This document shows positions 59,825 to 64,000 of a stretch of 64,000 nucleotides of DNA, one piece after another. The notes below the pieces were generated by a model. It did no database searches and was not told the DNA's origin. It saw nothing but the letters and a program-made list of their open reading frames with translations. The position numbers and the translations under genes were made by a program. This DNA is from Streptomyces anulatus (GTDB taxonomy: Bacteria; Actinomycetota; Actinomycetes; Streptomycetales; Streptomycetaceae): contig NZ_BMVK01000019.1 in NCBI RefSeq assembly GCF_014650675.1, positions 62,001 to 126,000 of the forward strand, written 5' to 3'. The number at the start of each line of letters is the position of its first letter. Position 1 is the first letter of the stretch.

Positions 59825-60730
59825 CTACCCGGCGGTACGCCCGGCGGTCAGCCTCCGGCGGCGCCACAACACGAGGGGCACCGCTCCGGCTACACCCAGT
59901 GCCGCCGGCGCCATCGCGGCGGCCGCGTTCAGACCGGGCTGGTCGAAGGTGTCCGGGACCGGAAGGGTCGCCCAGCGGCCCAGCGGCCAGGCGACGACGA
60001 CGGCGCGGCCGACGACCTCGTCAGTGGAGACCGTGCCCTGTCCCGGGAGCTCCTGGTGGTAGCGCGAGTCCAGGGAGTTCTGCCGGTGGTCGCCCATGAC
60101 GAAGATCCGGCCGTCCGGCACCTTGATCGGGCCGAAGGGCTTGTCGTTGCACGGGGTGTTCCCCGGGAAGATGAACGACTTCTCGTCCAGGCTCTTCCCG
60201 TTGACCGTGACCGGCCCGTTCTCCTTGCACTCCACGGTGTCGCCGCCGACCGCGATGACCCGCTTGATCAGGTCCTTCTCCTCGGAGGACGGCATCAGGC
60301 CGATGAAGCTCAGGAACTTCTGCACCGCGTTGGGCTCCGGGGTCACGGTGTCCTCCAGCCAGCCGCCCGGGTCGTGGAAGACCACGACCTCGCCGCGCTC
60401 CGGCTCCGAGCCGAACCACGGGGTCAGCTTGTCGACCAGCACCCGGTCTCCCCGCTGCAGAGTGTTCTGCATGGAGTCCGAGGGGATCGAGAACGCCTGG
60501 ACCAGGAACGTCTTGATCAGCAGCGCCAGAACCAGCGCGATGCCGACGAGCAGCGGCAGCTCCAGCCAGAAGGAACGCTGCCTCCTGGGTGGCCTGCCGC
60601 CGTCGCCGCCCGAGGTGTCGTCCTCACCCTCCGGCGGGACCGCCGCCCCGCCCGCGGGAGACTCGTCGCGCTCCGGCCGGTCCTCGGGTTCGTCGTGTCC
60701 GGATCGTGCGCCGACCGCCAAATCCCCCAC
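59825..60730 (-). CDS. Type I signal peptidase (third of four, SipY-like position)
   Basis: A 301-residue signal peptidase. A charged N-terminus precedes the membrane anchor LPLLVGIALVLALLIKTFLV. IPSDSMQNTL holds the catalytic Ser and LIKRVIAVGGDTV the Lys; MGDHRQNSLDSRYH is box E. A second hydrophobic segment near the C-terminus (APAALGVAGAVPLVLW) may be an anchor. GTG 60730 is preferred over GTG 60736, which overlaps its own GAGGAG. Its start lies inside the preceding gene by 107 bases. Confidence 0.9.
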   Translation of the reverse strand: MGDLAVGARSGHDEPEDRPERDESPAGGAAVPPEGEDDTSGGDGGRPPRRQRSFWLELPLLVGIALVLALLIKTFLVQAFSIPSDSMQNTLQRGDRVLVDKLTPWFGSEPERGEVVVFHDPGGWLEDTVTPEPNAVQKFLSFIGLMPSSEEKDLIKRVIAVGGDTVECKENGPVTVNGKSLDEKSFIFPGNTPCNDKPFGPIKVPDGRIFVMGDHRQNSLDSRYHQELPGQGTVSTDEVVGRAVVVAWPLGRWATLPVPDTFDQPGLNAAAAMAPAALGVAGAVPLVLWRRRRLTAGRTAG

Positions 60731-61700
60731 ATCCACTCCTCAATACGTGCCACTGCCCGCGCCCGATCCGGTGCAGGCCCACCACTCCCATAACGAGCGG
60801 GAGTTCCGCAGGGGTCGGGAGCCGGACCATTCCATAGGGATCCGGAGGTGCCACACTATTCGACGTGGCCGGAGCCGCCGCCTCCGATGCGCGCGCGTCC
60901 GGAACCGCGGTGAAGGTGTCGCGCTGCTCCAGGGTGCTCCAGTTGCCGAACGGCCAGGCGATCACGACGGCCCGCCCCACGACTTCTTCCTCGGAGACCG
61001 TGCCCCGGTCGGGTTCGTCGAGGTGGAAGCGGGAGTCGGCGGAGTCGGACCGGTGGTCCCCCATCATGAACAACCGGCCCTCGGGAACCTTCACCTCGAA
61101 CGAGATGGTCGAGGGCCGGTCGTCGGGGTGGAGGTACGTCTCGGCCAGCGGTACGCCGTTGACGGTGACCCGGCCGTCCTCGCCGCAGCACTTCACGGTG
61201 TCGCCGCCGACCGCGATGACCCGCTTGATCAGGTCCTGCTCGTCGTCGGACGGCAGCAGCCCGATGAAGGTCAGCAGCTCGGTGACCTGCTTGACGCCGA
61301 TCGGCGGGTCCTTCTTCTCCCCGGGGTTCTCCTGCTGGAGCCAGCCGCCGGGGTCCCTGAACACCACGACGTCGCCGCGCTGCGGCTCCGACCCGAACCA
61401 CGGGGTCAGCTTGTCCACGAGCACCCGGTCGCCGATCCGGATGGTCTGTTCCATCGACCCGGACGGGATCACGAACGCCTGGACCAGGAACGTCTTCAGG
61501 ACGAGCGCGATCAGCAGCGCCACGACGACGAGGACGGGTATCTCCCTCACCGCGGACCCGCGGCGCCTGCGCCGGACCTTCTTGGCGAGCCGGCGGCGTT
61601 CCGCCCGGGTGGGCAGGGAGCGCGGCCCGGTGGGCCTGGTCCCGGTCGGCAGGGACGCGTCGGGGTCGGGGGCGCCGCGCGGACGGCCGCGGTTACCCAT
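60624..61700 (-). CDS. Type I signal peptidase (second of four, SipX-like position)
   Basis: A 358-residue signal peptidase, unusually long. A basic Arg-rich N-terminus precedes EIPVLVVVALLIALVLKTFL. IPSGSMEQTI holds the catalytic Ser, LIKRVIAVGGDTV the Lys, and MMGDHRSDSADSRFH is box E. After about residue 300 the C-terminus (LPTPAELPLVMGVVGL, then a Gly/Arg-rich tail) overlaps the start of the third gene by 107 bases. The ATG at 61700 overlaps the first gene by eight bases. Confidence 0.88.
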   Translation of the reverse strand: MGNRGRPRGAPDPDASLPTGTRPTGPRSLPTRAERRRLAKKVRRRRRGSAVREIPVLVVVALLIALVLKTFLVQAFVIPSGSMEQTIRIGDRVLVDKLTPWFGSEPQRGDVVVFRDPGGWLQQENPGEKKDPPIGVKQVTELLTFIGLLPSDDEQDLIKRVIAVGGDTVKCCGEDGRVTVNGVPLAETYLHPDDRPSTISFEVKVPEGRLFMMGDHRSDSADSRFHLDEPDRGTVSEEEVVGRAVVIAWPFGNWSTLEQRDTFTAVPDARASEAAAPATSNSVAPPDPYGMVRLPTPAELPLVMGVVGLHRIGRGQWHVLRSGCGGFGGRRTIRTRRTRGPAGARRVSRGRGGGPAGG

Positions 61701-62463
61701 GCGCCGCGCCGGGCGCCCGTACGCCGGCGAAGGCGCCGGTCCCCTCCAGCGAACCCGTCCGGGCGGGCGGCCAGCCCAGCCAGTCCACCCGGCCGGTCAC
61801 CCGCTCGACGGGGACCATCCCGCCCCCGGGCGATCCCAGATGATCCCGGGAGTCGCTGGAGCGGCTGCGGTGGTCGCCCATCATCCACAGAGCGCCGGCG
61901 GGCACCTCGATGGCGAAGGGAGCCCGGGAAGCGGTGTCACCGGGGTACAGGTACGGCTCGTCCACCGTCACGTCGTTGACCGCGAGCCTCCCCCGCGCGT
62001 CGCAGCAGACGACGCGGTCGCCGCCCACGCCCACCACCCGCTTCACGAAGTCGGTGTCGGCGGGCTCCGTGAGCCCCAGGGACGAGGCCGCCCCGCGCAC
62101 CAGCCCGGTCAGGGGGTTCGCGCCGAGGTCCTCCCGAACGAACGAGCCCGTGCCGTCGAAGACCACCACGTCGCCGCGCTCGGGCTCGGCGCCGAAGCGG
62201 TACGCCAGTTTGTTGACGAGGACCCGGTCACCGACCTTCAGCGTGGGCTCCATCGAGCGGCTGGGGATCAGGAAGGGCTGGACGACGTAGGAACTGAACA
62301 GCAGCAGGGCGACGGTGACCAGGACCACCCCGGTGAGCACCCGCCGCCAGGACAGAACGGAGAGGACACGGTCCCGCGTACGCGAAAAGCGCGACCTCTC
62401 CCCTGATCCCGTGTCGGGTTCCGGGGAGCGGTCGCGCTCCGAGTGCTGTGCTTGCGTGTCCAT
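61693..62463 (-). CDS. Type I signal peptidase (first of four, SipW-like position)
   Basis: A 256-residue signal peptidase. A hydrophilic N-terminus precedes VLTGVVLVTVALLLFSSYVV. IPSRSMEPTL holds the catalytic Ser, FVKRVVGVGGDRV the Lys, and MGDHRSRSSDSRDH is box E. There is no C-terminal membrane segment, unlike the later copies. The ATG at 62463 is 45 bases after the rplS stop. It begins the three-gene operon. Confidence 0.92.
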   Translation of the reverse strand: MDTQAQHSERDRSPEPDTGSGERSRFSRTRDRVLSVLSWRRVLTGVVLVTVALLLFSSYVVQPFLIPSRSMEPTLKVGDRVLVNKLAYRFGAEPERGDVVVFDGTGSFVREDLGANPLTGLVRGAASSLGLTEPADTDFVKRVVGVGGDRVVCCDARGRLAVNDVTVDEPYLYPGDTASRAPFAIEVPAGALWMMGDHRSRSSDSRDHLGSPGGGMVPVERVTGRVDWLGWPPARTGSLEGTGAFAGVRAPGAAHG

Positions 62464-62508
62464 CGCGGCCGAAGCTTATCCGGCCACGCTGTGAACGCGT
62501 GCGGCAGC

Positions 62509-62859
62509 TCAGTTGTCGCGCTTCTCCTTGATCTTCGCGGCCTTGCCGCGCAGCTCACGGAGGAAGTACAGCTTGGCGCGACGGACGTCACCGCGGGTGA
62601 CGAGCTCGATCTTCTCGAAGATCGGGCTGTGCACCGGGAAGGTGCGCTCGACGCCGACGCTGAAGGAGACCTTGCGGACCGTGAAGGTCTCGCTGACGCC
62701 CGAGCCCTGGCGGCGGATGACAACACCCTTGAACTGCTGGATACGGGAGCGGTTGCCCTCGATCACGCGCACGTGGACGTTGACGGTGTCACCGGGACGG
62801 AACGCCGGGACGTCCGAACGGAGGGTGGCGGCGTTGACGCCATCGAGCAGGGAAGTCAT
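62509..62859 (-). CDS. rplS: 50S ribosomal protein L19
   Basis: A 116-residue ribosomal protein. FRPGDTVNVHVRVIEGNRSR, QQFKGVVIRRQGSG and VRRAKLYFLRELRGKAAKI are diagnostic. The ATG at 62859 gives the normal length; a GTG at 62886 is in frame. It lies in the usual order after trmD, with a 130-base gap holding a weak 5-bp hairpin at 62950-62964. Confidence 0.96.
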   Translation of the reverse strand: MTSLLDGVNAATLRSDVPAFRPGDTVNVHVRVIEGNRSRIQQFKGVVIRRQGSGVSETFTVRKVSFSVGVERTFPVHSPIFEKIELVTRGDVRRAKLYFLRELRGKAAKIKEKRDN

Positions 62860-62989
62860 GGTTTCTGCTTTCTTCGCCGATGCCACAGGTCATCGACGGA
62901 ATGTCGTTGAAGAGTTCGGAGTGCTGATCGCGTCGGGCGGGCGTCTTTCCCCCTGTGGCAGGGGCGCACACCGGACGTACAGCAGCGGC

Positions 62990-63811
62990 CTATTCTTCCA
63001 CGGCGGTGGGCCTGCGCCAAAATCGGCCGCCGGGCTCCGGGGCGAAGCCGAGGATGGAGAGGATCTCCCGGTCCTTCTTGTCGAAGGCGCTCGCCTCGCA
63101 CCGCTCGATCAGGTCGGGCCGGTTGAGTGCCGTGCGGGCGAAGGCCTGGTCCCGCCGCCAGCGGGCGATCTTGCCGTGGTGGCCGCTGAGCAGGACGTCC
63201 GGGATGGAGCGGCCGCGCCACTCGGGCGGCTTGGTGTAGACGGGGCCCTCCAGGAGGTTGGCCATCGCGCCCGGGGCGAAGGAGTCGTCCCGGTGGGACT
63301 CGGCGTTGCCGAGGACACCGGGCAGCAGCCGGGCCACGGCCTCCGTGATCACCAGGACGGCCGCTTCCCCGCCGGCCAGCACATAGTCCCCGATGGAGAC
63401 CTCGACGACCCGGAGCCGGGTGGCGTACTCGTCGATCACCCGGCGGTCGATGCCCTCGTACCGAGCCGGGGTGAAGACGAGCCAGGGCTCGGCAGAGAGT
63501 TCGACGGCCAGTTCCTGGCCGAACGGCCGGCCGCTGGGCGTGGGCACGACGAGTACCGGGGAGTGCGCCCCGGCCTCGTAGCCGTCGGCCAGGGCCTCGT
63601 CGAGCGCCTCGCCCCAGGGTTCGGTCTTCATGACCATGCCGGGGCCGCCGCCGTAGGGGGTGTCGTCGACCGTGTTGTGCCGGTCGTACGTCCACTCCCG
63701 CAGGTCGTGGACGTGGACGTCCAGCACGCCGCGGGCGCGGGCCTTGCCGACCAGGGAGACGTTCAGCGGTTCCAGGTACTCCGGGAAGATCGTGACGACG
63801 TCGAGCCGCAT
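62990..63811 (-). CDS. trmD: tRNA (guanine37-N1)-methyltransferase
   Basis: A 273-residue SPOUT methyltransferase that methylates G37 of tRNAs reading CNN codons. RLDVVTIFPEYLEPL starts the protein, DDTPYGGGPGMVMK follows, and IGDYVLAGGEAAVLVITEA is the SAM-binding trefoil knot. PPEWRGRSIPDVLLSGHHG is the tRNA-binding region. The ATG at 63811 overlaps the rimM stop by one base. Confidence 0.96.
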   Translation of the reverse strand: MRLDVVTIFPEYLEPLNVSLVGKARARGVLDVHVHDLREWTYDRHNTVDDTPYGGGPGMVMKTEPWGEALDEALADGYEAGAHSPVLVVPTPSGRPFGQELAVELSAEPWLVFTPARYEGIDRRVIDEYATRLRVVEVSIGDYVLAGGEAAVLVITEAVARLLPGVLGNAESHRDDSFAPGAMANLLEGPVYTKPPEWRGRSIPDVLLSGHHGKIARWRRDQAFARTALNRPDLIERCEASAFDKKDREILSILGFAPEPGGRFWRRPTAVEE

Positions 63812-64000
63812 CAGGCGTCGCCCTTCGGCGCCTCGTCCGCGTCCCCGGCGGCCTCTTCCTCTTCGTCGCGCGAGGAGACGACCACGGCCTCGCTCTCGTC
63901 GATCAGGCCGGGCGGCGGGGTGATCACCGCGCGCTGCTCCTCCAGGTCGATCTCGGTGACGATCTCCTCCACGAAGGGGATCATCACCTCGCTGCCGTCG
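63811..64000 (-). CDS. rimM: 16S rRNA processing protein RimM, 5' part outside window
   Basis: The last 62 codons are visible. EVMIPFVEEIVTEIDLEEQR and AVITPPPGLID are the end of the RimM PRC-barrel domain, followed by an acidic tail (EEEEAAGDADEAPKGDA) as in other Streptomyces. The stop overlaps trmD by one base. The start lies beyond the right edge. Confidence 0.92.
   Translation of the reverse strand, partial: DGSEVMIPFVEEIVTEIDLEEQRAVITPPPGLIDESEAVVVSSRDEEEEAAGDADEAPKGDA

Noticed and set aside
1..64000. CRISPR arrays, tRNA or rRNA genes, insertion sequences, prophage or attachment sites
   Set aside because: I looked for spaced repeats, cloverleaf-type intergenic sequence, transposase or integrase motifs and flanking repeats and saw none. 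Nearly all DNA is accounted for by core genes.

Overview
The window is a piece of a Streptomyces core chromosome. The evidence is the very high G+C content, the frequent GTG starts, the presence of whiG (sporulation sigma factor), four tandem type I signal peptidases, a chitinase promoter carrying a DasR-type operator, and the gene order rimM-trmD-rplS / sip cluster / yraN-comM-dprA / whiG / rpsB-tsf-pyrH-frr-cdsA-rlmN. No transposon, phage, CRISPR array, tRNA or rRNA gene was found.

Left third (1-34.9 kb): mainly amine and GABA metabolism. It starts with the 5' part of a divergent aroA paralogue and a long acyl-CoA dehydrogenase. Next come a succinate-semialdehyde-type aldehyde dehydrogenase, a PucR-family regulator, a TraG/VirD4-like membrane ATPase and GABA aminotransferase (gabT). 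After a PAP2 phosphatase and a chitinase comes a leftward polyamine operon: aminobutyraldehyde dehydrogenase, PotD, PotA, PotB, PotC and a gamma-glutamylputrescine-oxidase-like flavoprotein. A second polyamine block holds a second aldehyde dehydrogenase, an orphan PotD, an AsnC/Lrp regulator and a class III aminotransferase. Together these can import putrescine, convert it to aminobutanal and GABA by two parallel routes, and pass GABA through GabT and the first aldehyde dehydrogenase to succinate. Between the two blocks lie a NADAR protein, a DUF4190 membrane protein, an aminodeoxyfutalosine-deaminase-like enzyme, a glycerophosphodiesterase, a methyltransferase-histidine kinase-response regulator operon and a serine hydrolase.

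Middle (35-46 kb): a small ABC exporter with a degenerate signature motif, an SRPBCC protein, a frameshifted GT4 glycosyltransferase next to a GT87-like mannosyltransferase, a second two-component system, and a thiBPQ thiamine transporter behind a clear TPP riboswitch.

Right third (46-64 kb): leftward housekeeping genes. These are rpsB, tsf, pyrH, frr, cdsA and rlmN, then whiG, dprA, comM, yraN, a DUF2469 protein, a Nudix hydrolase, four lepB/sip genes, rplS, trmD and the 3' end of rimM. A rightward M23 peptidase gene, divergent from rpsB, contains the only in-frame TTA (bldA-type) codon I found. The 322-base gap between rpsB and this gene holds three 23-bp tandem repeats plus a fourth site, each resembling a Streptomyces DnaA box.

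No radically new system is evident. The most interesting signals are the DnaA-box-like repeat array, the TTA codon, a perfect 26-bp hairpin at the end of potC, the frameshifted glycosyltransferase, the Gly-to-Ala change in the aroA paralogue, and the 107-base overlap between two signal peptidase genes.
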